Source: Verrucomicrobiia bacterium DG1235
GTDB taxonomy: Bacteria > Verrucomicrobiota > Verrucomicrobiia > Opitutales > Opitutaceae
Direction of reading: 5' to 3'
Assembly (NCBI GenBank): GCA_000155695.1
Contig: DS990592.1
Coordinates: 1,884,556-1,948,555, forward strand
DNA: 64,000 bases
In this document: piece after piece, positions 37,501 to 47,061 of the stretch
Layout of the letters: the number at the start of each line of letters is the position of its first letter
Position numbering within the stretch: position 1 is the first letter of the stretch
Notes under the pieces: generated by a model
Database searches by the model: none
Told to the model about the DNA's origin: nothing
The model's input: the letters and a program-made list of their open reading frames with translations, nothing else
Position numbers and translations under genes: made by a program

Positions 37501-38346
37501 CAAACCGTAAAGCCCTATCGGTCTAAGAGTAAGGTAAAGAAGCTTCGAGAAGATTGGTGGATTTTTAAACGTCCCACCATCGACCTATACGACAAGCTAA
37601 AGTCACTAAAATTCTGCTTTGCCCTGTCGCGACATACGAAACACTTAGGCTTCTCTAAGATGCCCACTGACTTCATGTTCAGCGAGGCGATAAAAGTGTT
37701 TGTATCCGACAGATGGGACCACTTTTCAATCGTCCAGTCCACTATCCATGAAATCTGGGCAAGAAAGTATAGTGGGGCCTTAAAGCAAGACCTACGATAC
37801 TCTCCGAGCAGCTGTTTTGACACTTTTCCATTCCCACATGGAATCGGGGAAGCGATGGACATATCACTATCAGAAATCGGAGAGGAATACCATCGGCAAA
37901 GAAAAGGACTAATGACTGATCTTCAAATTGGACTAACAAAGACCTACAATCTATTCCACGACCCGAACTTAAGCGCCGAAAAAATAGGAAAGGTATATGG
38001 AGTCGATCAGGAAACATCTATATCAGGCTACAAGGACATACTCGAACTAAGGCGAACTCACGCCAACATGGATCAATTAGTCTGCGCAGCGTACGGCTGG
38101 GATAAAAGGCTCCTAGAACACGAATTTCAAGAAGTAGACTTCCTCCCTGAAAACGACCGTATCCGATATACCATACACACCGACGTGAGGAAAGAAATCC
38201 TCGACCGTCTCCTCACTCTAAACCACGAACGTCACGCCGAAGAAAAAGCCGCCGGCCTCCACGACAAGAAAGCCAAAAAGAAGGTAGCTAAGAAACGTAG
38301 TCTTAAATCCAAGGCAGACGAAAAACAGAGCAGTTTGAAATTTTGA
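34567..38346 (+). CDS. Eco57I/DrmMI-class N6-adenine DNA methyltransferase
   Basis: 1259 residues. Motif I is VADIACGSGHILLAAARRIG (about 494-513), followed by IYGVDLNPLAVELCKVALW and HHIKCGNAIVG; the catalytic NPPY is in VLGNPPYLGG (about 760). This is the gamma-type architecture of Eco57I, PglX and DrmMI methylases, with a target-recognition half after NPPY and a Lys-rich tail. Such enzymes mark host DNA so that the associated helicases and nucleases spare it. The large N-terminal helical part (1-450) contains YNPELAGKGEVVNQKNYAIS, reminiscent of restriction-coupled methylases. Start overlaps the HEPN gene; the next gene follows after 65 nt. Confidence 0.85.
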   Translation: MTYPSIRIEGSILTGDIIETIANGDRQDGQRAQDYGFEGTTKIKDEIADAWASARAFWTTYQSRIDRLREGASGVTETRNLWITPLLGLLGYNPELAGKGEVVNQKNYAISHREVTRDSFPIHVMGWHDSLDKKRQDSGPRMSPHALVQEYINLTEHLYALVTNGRQLRLLRDSSRLIKLSFLEFDLERIFNEELFADFALLFRLLHASRMPVKQDAANESIIERYHQDALDSGSRIRDGLSKAVKICIEELASGFLSHESNPSLRQSSNGDKQAQELYQNLLRLIYRMLFLMVIEERGLVYPLGADNRLRSIYERYYSIGRLRKLAEKPHFAEEKYHDAWDSLCATFRLYQNPETGEKLGIAPLGGLFHHDAIGTLAECRLSNAVLLTAIRRLSYFQHPDSKQYLRVNYGALNVEEFGSVYEGLLEYDAKLTEPATGKFEFHLVEGEDRSSSGSHYTPDELVQPLLKHSIDYLIADKLKEADPQAALLSLRVADIACGSGHILLAAARRIGMELATLRTGEDQPSPTAMRAAVRDVIQNCIYGVDLNPLAVELCKVALWLEAHVPGQPLNFLDHHIKCGNAIVGFVNQQELEKGIPMEAFKTLPGDDKEVAAALRKRNKEGRAEDRRQVKMELSPETQKKLDEIRQRWQVLSGLPETTPTEIEEKRKQFRQYSASEDAFLLQQIAAIPIAQFYQPKTLENKTCVITEQDYRKYLTGHQTPQGQSTASAWAIAHRKKFFHWFLEFPHIMRNGGFDCVLGNPPYLGGQALSGTYGHDFCQYVKWEYAPTGLSDLIAFFVRRINKIINTNGFAAFITTNSIKDGDVRKDGLERVLERGSSINFAVRGIKWPGTANLVVSLLSIFKGQWTGKYSLDSKTVTTISSFLDDSIEAPEPKNLLANSGYLMNASEWNGDGFIVEPEKANSLIKEDPSNSKCVRPIINGDTLNSAPDQKPDRYAIYFGTSSYDEIKHHTGPLSWLEQTVKPYRSKSKVKKLREDWWIFKRPTIDLYDKLKSLKFCFALSRHTKHLGFSKMPTDFMFSEAIKVFVSDRWDHFSIVQSTIHEIWARKYSGALKQDLRYSPSSCFDTFPFPHGIGEAMDISLSEIGEEYHRQRKGLMTDLQIGLTKTYNLFHDPNLSAEKIGKVYGVDQETSISGYKDILELRRTHANMDQLVCAAYGWDKRLLEHEFQEVDFLPENDRIRYTIHTDVRKEILDRLLTLNHERHAEEKAAGLHDKKAKKKVAKKRSLKSKADEKQSSLKF

Positions 38347-38411
38347 GCATTCAAAGTGCAGGGAATCAGTGAAAAACTCAATCAATCCAACCTTTAGAAT
38401 CTTCACCCCTA

Positions 38412-40391
38412 ATGACAGACCAAACTAATAAGCATTCTCAGGAAGAGCTATTCTTTGGAGATCGATTCTGGGAACAGTATCTTGGCAAGAGAATCGTCAC
38501 CGACCCCATAACTGCTCTTGTTGAGCTCGTTGCCAATGCATGGGATGCAGGTGCAAAAGAGGTCAAGATAGACTGGTCGGCTGACGAATCGGGAGAAATC
38601 GCTGTTTCCGACAATGGAGGAGGCATGACCGAAGATGAGTTCAATCAGCGTTGGCGGGACATGAGCTACGACCGGATAATGAACCAAGGAAGCACTGTCG
38701 ACGTTAACGTGGATGGAACGAACCGAAAGCGTCAGGTCTTCGGGAAGAATGGAATCGGGCGATTCGCTGCCTTCTGCTTTGCATCCGAGTATCGCGTTAA
38801 GACATCAAAGAACACACGCAGTCATACGTTTTTGGTCAAAAAAGGACGCAAGCAGGCCATCGAAATCGATCTACTGAACAGCGGCGACACCGACGAATCA
38901 GGTACCACGATTTCGGTCCAACAAACCGCAGGTAGCATCCTACGAGATGAAACGATTCGCTCTGAACTGGGCCGCCGATTTCTAATTGATCCAGCATTTC
39001 GAGTTTCGGTAAACGGAGTCTATATCGACTTCGAGGACATCAAGGATGACGGCATGGAAATTCGGAAGGTGAAGATCCAAGAATTGGATACTGAAGTCAC
39101 AATTCGAATCATCGACTCACAGAGAACGGATCGTACGGTTCGCCAACATGGCGTAGCCTGGCACGTAAACGGACGTTTAGTGGGCGATTGCGACTGGAAA
39201 GACCCCGAGCAGCGTTCACTAGTTGATGGGCGACGGGTTGAAGCAAAACGATTCACCTTTATCGTCGAAGCAGATGTCCTCAACGGCACCAAAGCGGTTA
39301 AACCTGATTGGTCTGGTTTCGACGAGAGCGTCGAAGCATTTACATTAGTGAACGATCGAGTGCAGCCTGTAATCACTAACCACCTTTTGGAAGTGACCAA
39401 AGAAAAGCGGACCGAGACCACGAATAATGTCCGTAGTAGCTTTTCAAGAGAGACAAAAGAAATGAGCCCACTACGCCGGGAGCGCTGGACTTCGTTCGTA
39501 GAGCAAGTCGCTGCTGAGTGCCCTAGCCTTTCTGAAAATGAACTTAAGAGCGTTTCAGGAGTTCTCGCCAAAATGGAATTGGCAGACAGTAAATATGGCT
39601 TGCTGCACAAGCTCCACCAATTGAACCCAGACCAAATAGACGATCTGCATCAGATTCTGGAGGAATGGACCGTCGACATGGCGAAGGTCGTCTTGGACGA
39701 GATCCGAAACCGGCTTAAGCTTATAGAGGAGCTGAGAGCAAAGACGGAAGATGACAGCACTCTGGAAGTTCAAGAGTTACAACCTCTCTTCCGTCAGGGA
39801 CTATGGATATTTGGACCTGAATTCGAAACCATCCACTACACCTCTAACGAGGGCATGACTTCTGTTATTCAGAACCTTTTCGGAAAAAAGGATCTAAAGG
39901 GCAGTCGTAATCGTCCAGATTTCGCCATTCTTCCAGATAGTTCTGCAGGCTTTTATAGCTATTCTGAATACGACGAAGAAGGTGGAGAAATTGGTATCGA
40001 AAAACTGGTGGTGCTGGAATTGAAAGCCCCAAAGGTGCCACTTGGAGACGATGAAAAGCAACAGTGCTGGAAATACATCCGTGAATTGAACAGCAAGGGA
40101 TTGCTCACAGATCGTACAGAAGTTCGAGGCTACGTACTCGGCAAGCACGTAAACCAGGCAGATAGAGACGAAAGCACGCACCTTAATGGAAGGGTTCGGA
40201 TTCGGCCAATACCCTTTTCCACGGTATTGCAGCGAGCCGACAGTAGACTGCTGAAGCTGCGAGATAAAATTAAGTCAGCACCTTTTCTTCATGACGCGAA
40301 AATTGATGAGTTCCTCGATGAGAATCCCAATAGAACCCTAGCACTAGACAACGGGAGCGGGACTAAAGAAAAACATAAAGCAACAGCATGA
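38412..40391 (+). CDS. GHKL (Hsp90-like) ATPase with C-terminal PD-(D/E)XK-like domain
   Basis: 659 residues. The GHKL ATP-binding fold is clear: N-box ALVELVANAWDAGA (about 36-48), G1 SDNGGGM (about 66-72), G2 FGKNGIGRFAA (about 110-120). This is the MORC/Hsp90 family. The C-terminal quarter has RNRPDFAIL (about 498-506) and LVVLELKAPKVPL (about 532-544), a D...ExK arrangement like Shedu/DUF4263-type nucleases. An ATP-gated nuclease is the natural reading. A GHKL ATPase of this kind is not part of classic DISARM. The stop overlaps the next start as ATGA. Confidence 0.75.
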   Translation: MTDQTNKHSQEELFFGDRFWEQYLGKRIVTDPITALVELVANAWDAGAKEVKIDWSADESGEIAVSDNGGGMTEDEFNQRWRDMSYDRIMNQGSTVDVNVDGTNRKRQVFGKNGIGRFAAFCFASEYRVKTSKNTRSHTFLVKKGRKQAIEIDLLNSGDTDESGTTISVQQTAGSILRDETIRSELGRRFLIDPAFRVSVNGVYIDFEDIKDDGMEIRKVKIQELDTEVTIRIIDSQRTDRTVRQHGVAWHVNGRLVGDCDWKDPEQRSLVDGRRVEAKRFTFIVEADVLNGTKAVKPDWSGFDESVEAFTLVNDRVQPVITNHLLEVTKEKRTETTNNVRSSFSRETKEMSPLRRERWTSFVEQVAAECPSLSENELKSVSGVLAKMELADSKYGLLHKLHQLNPDQIDDLHQILEEWTVDMAKVVLDEIRNRLKLIEELRAKTEDDSTLEVQELQPLFRQGLWIFGPEFETIHYTSNEGMTSVIQNLFGKKDLKGSRNRPDFAILPDSSAGFYSYSEYDEEGGEIGIEKLVVLELKAPKVPLGDDEKQQCWKYIRELNSKGLLTDRTEVRGYVLGKHVNQADRDESTHLNGRVRIRPIPFSTVLQRADSRLLKLRDKIKSAPFLHDAKIDEFLDENPNRTLALDNGSGTKEKHKATA

Positions 40392-42517
40392 AAATCTCCA
40401 CTATCTTAGAAAAGATCGACGAACATCAGCTCTTCATCCCCGCATTCCAGCGTGAATACGTATGGAAACGTGAAGACGCAAAGCAACTCATCGACTCCCT
40501 GATTAAGGAATACCCAACTGGCACAATGCTAACTTGGGAGACCGCGAACCCACCAGAACTCAAAGGGGACCATAAATACAACGCCAATCAAGGAGCAGTT
40601 AAACTACTACTAGATGGCCAGCAACGCATCACGACTCTCTACATGCTGATAAATGGAGTGATTCCGCAGTACTACACAGCTCCGGAGATCATGAATGACA
40701 CGCGTGGCCTCTATGTGAACGTCGAGACGCTTGAGTTGTCCTACTACATGAAGACGAAAATGGAGAACAACGTGGCTTGGCAGAATATCACCGAGATATT
40801 CAAAGGCAAAGTCAGTGCGTTTGACCTACAGTCAGCTTACGCATCTTCAGGGCGGCAACTCACCATGGATGAGCTCAAGCAGCTGAATGAAAACATCAAT
40901 GCAATCCAACGAATCCGAGAACGCGAATTCCCAGAGCAGACTATTCCCGTTAAGGCCAGCATTCGGGAGGCAATAGACATATTCTACAAGGTGAATGCAA
41001 GCGGCGTCGCACTGACAGATGCTGAGCTCGCATTGGCCCAAATCTCCGGCTATTGGCCCGAGGCTCGTGATCTTTTCAAAGCCAAGCTCGCGTTGCTAAA
41101 GGCGGATGGCTTCGTATTCAAATTAGACTTCATCATCTACGTGCTTATCGGCTGTCTCCACCACCAGGGCTCTGAGATGAAGAAGCTTCATGATCCTGAA
41201 AATAAGGAACCGCTATTGAAAGCATGGGAACTACTCGATAAGCAAGTCCTCGACTACGTTGTAAACCTTCTGCGCTCAAATGCGTACGTGGATCATACGC
41301 ACGAAATCAACTCGATCTACGCTCTTGTGCCCATCATCGTCTACTGCTTCGACAAGGATGGAGGTCACCTTACAGACATGGAAATCCGTAAGGTCGTAAA
41401 GTGGTTCTTCTATTCACAGATTCGAACGCGATACGTTAGCCAGTTGCCCCAGAAACTAGACCGCGACCTCCGCACACTTCAGGAATCGGAAAGCCCATTT
41501 GATGATCTTCTTCAAGTGATCGCCGACGAGCGCCGCCTCGAAATCACTCCCGAGGAAATGGAGGGACGGGCAATTGGACATCCGTTGTTCAGCATGATGC
41601 GCTGGTATTTGAAAAGCCGTGGTGCAGTGTGCTTAACGACCGGTGTTAATTTGCGGCGCAATATGGGTGAAAAGTACCAGCTAGAGCTAGACCACATCTT
41701 CCCCTACTCACGCCTCAAATCAGTTGGGTATGGCAAGGGTAATCGTGTCAAATATGCCTTAGCTCAAGAGTTTACTAATCGGGCTATCCTGACTCAGGTT
41801 GCAAATAGGAAAAAGTCCGCAGCTCCTGCAAAAAACTACTTATCTTCTGTGGTAGAAAAGTTCCCAAAATCACTCACCCTCCAATGTATCCCTGAAGATG
41901 ATACACTTTGGGATTTGGAAAACTATGAAAGTTTCCTAGGTGAACGCCGAAGAATACTCTCCCGAGCATTAAACGAGTTTCTCGAAGGCATCACAACTAC
42001 TGACGAAACGGAAACCCCGATAACGATCGAAGAAATGATCGGCGAGGGTGAAAGCGACGAATTGGAATTCAAGTCTACGCTCCGCTGGGATCTCCGGGAA
42101 GGTAAGGTGAACAAAAAACTAGAAGAGGTGATTCAGAAAACAGTGGCTGCATTCGCCAACTCGGACGGAGGAACGCTTCTTATTGGTGTGGCCGACGACG
42201 GAGAGATCCTCGGACTCGACAATGACTACGCATCTTTGGGCGATGCCGATAAAGATAAATTTGAGATGCACCTCAGAAACGTCATCTCGAATTCCTTTAA
42301 AAAGCCCTTCAGTGCCTCACGTGTAAAAATCCGCTTTCCTGTTATCGAAGGGAAGGAAATCTGCCACATGGAAATTCAGCAACACCATGAGCCTCTTGTG
42401 ATGTGCGTCACGGACAAGAATGGCCGAAAGTCGGAGAAATTCTTCGTCCGCAACGGGAATGCCTCTCACGAGATTCCCATGAGCGAAATGAACGCCTACA
42501 CAAAAGAGCGGTTCTAG
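40388..42517 (+). CDS. DUF262-DUF1524 nuclease fused to AlbA_2 (Schlafen-type) domain
   Basis: 709 residues. DUF262 at the start (FIPAFQREYVWKREDAKQLI; LLDGQQRITTLYML), as in GmrSD-type type IV restriction enzymes, uses a ParB-like NTP-binding fold. DUF1524 follows with the HNH-like ELDHIFPYSRL (about 432-442) and NRAILTQVANRKKSA. From about 555 comes an AlbA_2 domain (ESDELEFKSTLRWD; AAFANSDGGTLLIGVADDGEILGL), the domain shared with Schlafen-type proteins. GmrSD cuts modified DNA; here a Schlafen-like nucleic-acid domain is added. The 4-nt overlap with the GHKL gene suggests coupled synthesis. Confidence 0.75.
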   Translation: MKISTILEKIDEHQLFIPAFQREYVWKREDAKQLIDSLIKEYPTGTMLTWETANPPELKGDHKYNANQGAVKLLLDGQQRITTLYMLINGVIPQYYTAPEIMNDTRGLYVNVETLELSYYMKTKMENNVAWQNITEIFKGKVSAFDLQSAYASSGRQLTMDELKQLNENINAIQRIREREFPEQTIPVKASIREAIDIFYKVNASGVALTDAELALAQISGYWPEARDLFKAKLALLKADGFVFKLDFIIYVLIGCLHHQGSEMKKLHDPENKEPLLKAWELLDKQVLDYVVNLLRSNAYVDHTHEINSIYALVPIIVYCFDKDGGHLTDMEIRKVVKWFFYSQIRTRYVSQLPQKLDRDLRTLQESESPFDDLLQVIADERRLEITPEEMEGRAIGHPLFSMMRWYLKSRGAVCLTTGVNLRRNMGEKYQLELDHIFPYSRLKSVGYGKGNRVKYALAQEFTNRAILTQVANRKKSAAPAKNYLSSVVEKFPKSLTLQCIPEDDTLWDLENYESFLGERRRILSRALNEFLEGITTTDETETPITIEEMIGEGESDELEFKSTLRWDLREGKVNKKLEEVIQKTVAAFANSDGGTLLIGVADDGEILGLDNDYASLGDADKDKFEMHLRNVISNSFKKPFSASRVKIRFPVIEGKEICHMEIQQHHEPLVMCVTDKNGRKSEKFFVRNGNASHEIPMSEMNAYTKERF

Positions 42518-42609
42518 CAAAAATTGAAGAGTAGCGAAGGCGTTAAACTGTGGCTCCACTATTACGCCGTTTCGGCTGCATCACTTTCCGACTCAAGTCA
42601 TAGCTCGAA

Positions 42610-45600
42610 ATGAAAAAAGAGTTCATAGCTGTTCTTAAGGAAATTCAGGAAAAGGTACTCCTTGAGGAAAAGCGACAGAGTGAAAGTGCTCAGTACCGCA
42701 ACTCGGTAAGACAGCTCTTCGAAACAGTTGCCTCAAGGGTTCAACACGTAGTCTCGGAATTACTACAAAATGCAGACGATGCAGGAGCCACTTGTGCACG
42801 TATAGAAATTGAAGAGGACAATTTCGTATTCAGGCATGACGGCGCAGATTTTGAACCCGAACAACTGGAGGCCCTTTGTTCTTTTGCAGTATCAAGTAAG
42901 CACACCATCAAGACCACTGGGTTTAGAGGAATTGGCTTCAAATCTGCGTTTAGCATCGGGGACTCTGTTTACTTTATAACCCCGAGCTATCAAATCAGGT
43001 TTGATCGCGACCGCTTTACTTACCCAAACGAACACCCAGAAACTTCCTCTGATCCTGGATGGCCGATAAAAATGAGCGTTCAAATCAACTTGGGGGCGAG
43101 ACGGGAGCTGGAATCCAGCCTGCAGGAATGGAAACGTTCACCTTGTTCACTGCTCTTCTTTCAAAACCTAAAGAATGGGATCTTTATTAACGGAGAGCGA
43201 CTAGCCGTTGAACGAGCGCCTGATGAAGGCAGTCAGTTTCAAATCAAACGGAACAATGGACCCGTTCCCGTGTGGTCGGGACGGAAGATCTCGCGAGACA
43301 ACATCCACTTGCCACCTAACGCTTGTCTCGAAATCACCAAGCTCAGGGGGACAGAAACCAGGAGTGTATCCACAAGTCTAGACATCCTTATCAGCGATAA
43401 CGAACAGGGAAGAATTTACTCGATACTTCCTACCTCGGGCGAAAAACGTCTTTCCGTTCCCTTTGCTGTCAACGGAGCATTTGTCCTAACTCCTGATCGA
43501 GATGGCATTAAAAGCCCCAGCCAATCACCGACCAACTCCTTTCTATTCGAAGAGATTGGACGAACTCTCGTACAGAATCTTCTTGGAACACTGGATTCGT
43601 CTGAGAGCTTTGATCACGATCTAGTAGAAGCTTACGAGCTCCTCCCTTTTGAAGGAGAATTCGAGGACCCCGACGCCGAAACTGAAGCATCGAGAAGAAT
43701 CTTTGAAGCTTGTTGCGAGGGTTTAGAGGGAAAGGATTGGATCGTAACATTCGATGGTCGATGGGTCGACCCTCGCAACGAAGAGCTCATTGCATTACCA
43801 GGATTGCTCACAAAGGTCTGGCCGGGCTCCGTGCTGGCTGAGCTCTTTTGCCCAACAAAAACCATCATCCACCCCGCAACACCAAAAACAGTCATCGCTC
43901 ATCTCAAGGAGAAGGGGCTCATTGTAAATGCCACCAATAAGGATTTGCTCGACGCCCTTACCTACCAGGAACCTCCCCGCCCAGAAACCTACGAGCAGCT
44001 CTTAAATCTTTGGACATGGGCGCGGAATGCTGTAGTCACGAATAGCTCATATCCGAATCTAGAAATAAGTAAGCGGAGTGGTCTCAAAATAATCCCGGCC
44101 GAAGGCGAATGGTATCTCAAGTCACTCAATGACGTGTATCGTTACGACGATTCAACTGCAGCCATCTTCAGAGAAAACGAAATATCCCTACTTTCTTTAG
44201 GTATCTATAGGTTCGATACGACATACATCCCCGAGGACAAACTCAAGCAAAGCAATCCACCTCAACGATGGTGGTTACTGATGGATTCCTCTCATGTTGG
44301 TATAACGAAAAACAGCTCGACCAAATCTGTTCTCGATAGGACCTTTCGAGAACTAGACAACGAATCGGAGGAATTCGAAGTCAGAATAGAAAAGCTTTGG
44401 GAAATCTACTGGAAACTCGAACTTGGACTCCCAGATTCCTTTCCGATCCGAAGACAAAACAGAGAGAGTCTATCATGGAAAAAACGCCAAGTTTTGCTCG
44501 ATTCAAAGCTAAACCCATTAAATCGAGAGCTAATCCCAGATGAGTTCATTCAAGAACACGCTATCGCAGATGAGTGGATTCCCAACGAGGAACAAGAGCT
44601 GAAGGCGTTCGAATCTTGGCTCTATGAAAATCAAATTTCATCCAAGTTTCCTAGGCCTCAAACGGTTCCTGAAGCAAGTAGTCCCTGGTGCATAAACTCA
44701 TTCCTATCGGATTTCGGTAGTTCTATCGAAGAAAACAGAAACGGTTCATACCTCAAACAGGACACTATTTGGGATCCGAAATTAATAAGTCATTGGAAAG
44801 CTAGAGCCGAATCACAACCCAACGTGTATTTTCGGGTTCTGCACGAAGTTGCTGTACACCACCAAGTCTTAATCTCCAAATTTCCTCACGTCACCTTTTA
44901 CCGTTCTTACGGGAGCTCTATACACTCAATAAGACCAAGTATTCCAGTATCCGCTTCTTGGTTACGCTATTTCGAAAAAGAGATTTGTTTGCCCGACCAG
45001 CATGGTAGGCTCGCTCACCCTAGAAGGCTCTACCTTAGCAATGCTCAAACACTACCGATGCTCTCTGCTGGTGAGCTAGCAGTAGATGCCGATTGCCAAA
45101 AGCAACTTGGTACAACACTTCTGTCTGCCCTTGGCTGCAGAACCGACTTGCCGAGTCTCCCAGAGATAGGAGCACTGATCACAAAAAACACCCAAAGTCG
45201 ACAACCCTCCATTGAACGGTCGCTACACCTAATCTATGCAGCAAATAAGCAATTTGACTCCAGCGAAGAAGATCAGTCTGACTTCTTAAGTGTTCTTAAA
45301 AATTCAGCATCAATTCCCTCCGATCTGGGCACACTCGAAAATCCCGAAAATCTCGTTCAGGAAGCGAGCGAAGAGGATGAGGCAATCGCCATCCACAATT
45401 CGCTCAAAGGGACGGCTGTAGCAAGGGCACTCGCAATCCCACAAACTGCTGACCGACAAGCACAGATTGACTGGATAAGGGGACTCCCCACTGATTCACC
45501 ATTGGAGCTAAACGATCTACGAAGACTTCAAAAAATCCTTAAGCAACCTTCGTCGATTAGCGAAGACCTCTGGGTAAAGCAGAGAAGGTGGATCTCGCTC

Positions 45601-47061
45601 AGTGGTACGCTTCGATCGATCGACGACCTGAAGTATTGTCACTCGGATTCCACGACGCTCCCGAAAGCAAAGATAAGCTGCGATTCGACAAAATGCGATA
45701 CAGCAGACTTTACAATCATATCAGGGGTCCCTGTTGAAATGCGAGCCAGCAAACCGGAACTAGTGGAACAATTAGTGCCTTCACTCAGTATAAAATCGAA
45801 TGCCAAACGCATTTCCAGGGATTGGTTAACTGCAATAGCCGAGCTCGTATGGACCGAAGCCTTGGTGGTCGAAGAGAAGCGTGAAGAGTTTGAAACTTTA
45901 GCCCAACGACTTAGGGATGCAAATCTGATCCTTGATCCCACTTTATCGAAAAGCTTCACCCTAGAGGGACGTGAAATCGCAAGTGGGATAACAACCAAGG
46001 CAGCCTGGCCAAACAACGACCTAGTCCTGCATACTGGCGATCCTGATGAGATATGCGAATTAGCGCCAGAAATATCCCGCTGTATTCGCGCTGACTTCCA
46101 TCAGAACTCCAAGCTAAGCCCTAAAATAGAATCCTGGATAGAGCAACCAACCAAACGTATCCAAAAACTGGGTCTAAAGGCACTGGGACTATCAGAAATT
46201 CGGCATTTCCAGAATTCTGGAGACCAAGATGTGCCGATTGAAGAGCCTCCGACAGGAACGACGAGTCTCCCCGCCAACGGGGAGACCACGGATATTGAAA
46301 AACGAAATCAGACTCAACAAACGACAGTAGAGGCAGAAAGAGAGTACTCGCCCTCTACTCATCACCAAGCCCCTTACCCAGTAGCCACTGAACCTCAACC
46401 AGCCTCCACTATACGCGAGAGAGCTGAGCCTGGAGGTAATTCTTCAAACCCATCGAAGGGCCAGGGTAGACACAGATTTCTGTCCTACATCGAACCAGCT
46501 GAAACACGAGAACAGCGAGAAAGACGTCGGTCTAAAGCGAAGGAAGCGGGCGACGCAGCCGAACAATTCGTTGTAAAATGGGAGATCGATCAAGGACACG
46601 TCCCAGAACTCTTTGGCGGGAACAATCCCGGCTATGATATCGAGTCAAGAGTGGAAGACTCTCTACGTTATATCGAAGTAAAAAGCGTAACAGGAAACTG
46701 GGGAGGCGAAGGAGTAAAACTATCAAACACTCAATTCGAATATGCCCGTCGCCTCAGAGAAGACTATTGGCTCTATGTGGTTGAATTCGCAGGAACGCCT
46801 TCTCCAGTCGTGCACAGAATTCAAGACCCGTACGGGCACATCTCGAATTTCTGCATTGATCGTAACTGGAAAGAAATTGCGGGCGAATCAAATTCACAAC
46901 CGCAAGTTTTCGTTCCTTCTATCGGTCAGGACGCGATTTACGAGGATCGTAAGGTTGTAGTCGAAAATGTTGAGAAGAGAGGAGCTTTCTTCATCATATC
47001 GTTCACGCTCGATGGTCAGAAGTACAAAAAAATGAATACGCTTTTTACCCCATTAGATTAG
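42610..47061 (+). CDS. Sacsin-like GHKL ATPase with C-terminal DUF3883 nuclease-like domain
   Basis: 1483 residues. The N-terminus is a sacsin-type ATP-binding domain: VVSELLQNADDAGAT (about 49-63) and TTGFRGIGFKSAFSIGD (about 103-119). After a long low-conservation helical middle, the last 180 residues hold DUF3883: KEAGDAAEQFVVKWE, NPGYDIES, LRYIEVKSVTG (about 1358-1368; E-x-K), a PD-(D/E)XK-like fold. Such sacsin-DUF3883 proteins occur in defence islands. The gene follows its neighbour by 92 nt and ends exactly where the NERD-UvrD gene begins (no spacer), suggesting a fixed pair. The region before DUF3883 (about 1220-1290) is low-complexity and Pro/Gln/Thr-rich. Confidence 0.75.
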   Translation: MKKEFIAVLKEIQEKVLLEEKRQSESAQYRNSVRQLFETVASRVQHVVSELLQNADDAGATCARIEIEEDNFVFRHDGADFEPEQLEALCSFAVSSKHTIKTTGFRGIGFKSAFSIGDSVYFITPSYQIRFDRDRFTYPNEHPETSSDPGWPIKMSVQINLGARRELESSLQEWKRSPCSLLFFQNLKNGIFINGERLAVERAPDEGSQFQIKRNNGPVPVWSGRKISRDNIHLPPNACLEITKLRGTETRSVSTSLDILISDNEQGRIYSILPTSGEKRLSVPFAVNGAFVLTPDRDGIKSPSQSPTNSFLFEEIGRTLVQNLLGTLDSSESFDHDLVEAYELLPFEGEFEDPDAETEASRRIFEACCEGLEGKDWIVTFDGRWVDPRNEELIALPGLLTKVWPGSVLAELFCPTKTIIHPATPKTVIAHLKEKGLIVNATNKDLLDALTYQEPPRPETYEQLLNLWTWARNAVVTNSSYPNLEISKRSGLKIIPAEGEWYLKSLNDVYRYDDSTAAIFRENEISLLSLGIYRFDTTYIPEDKLKQSNPPQRWWLLMDSSHVGITKNSSTKSVLDRTFRELDNESEEFEVRIEKLWEIYWKLELGLPDSFPIRRQNRESLSWKKRQVLLDSKLNPLNRELIPDEFIQEHAIADEWIPNEEQELKAFESWLYENQISSKFPRPQTVPEASSPWCINSFLSDFGSSIEENRNGSYLKQDTIWDPKLISHWKARAESQPNVYFRVLHEVAVHHQVLISKFPHVTFYRSYGSSIHSIRPSIPVSASWLRYFEKEICLPDQHGRLAHPRRLYLSNAQTLPMLSAGELAVDADCQKQLGTTLLSALGCRTDLPSLPEIGALITKNTQSRQPSIERSLHLIYAANKQFDSSEEDQSDFLSVLKNSASIPSDLGTLENPENLVQEASEEDEAIAIHNSLKGTAVARALAIPQTADRQAQIDWIRGLPTDSPLELNDLRRLQKILKQPSSISEDLWVKQRRWISLSGTLRSIDDLKYCHSDSTTLPKAKISCDSTKCDTADFTIISGVPVEMRASKPELVEQLVPSLSIKSNAKRISRDWLTAIAELVWTEALVVEEKREEFETLAQRLRDANLILDPTLSKSFTLEGREIASGITTKAAWPNNDLVLHTGDPDEICELAPEISRCIRADFHQNSKLSPKIESWIEQPTKRIQKLGLKALGLSEIRHFQNSGDQDVPIEEPPTGTTSLPANGETTDIEKRNQTQQTTVEAEREYSPSTHHQAPYPVATEPQPASTIRERAEPGGNSSNPSKGQGRHRFLSYIEPAETREQRERRRSKAKEAGDAAEQFVVKWEIDQGHVPELFGGNNPGYDIESRVEDSLRYIEVKSVTGNWGGEGVKLSNTQFEYARRLREDYWLYVVEFAGTPSPVVHRIQDPYGHISNFCIDRNWKEIAGESNSQPQVFVPSIGQDAIYEDRKVVVENVEKRGAFFIISFTLDGQKYKKMNTLFTPLD

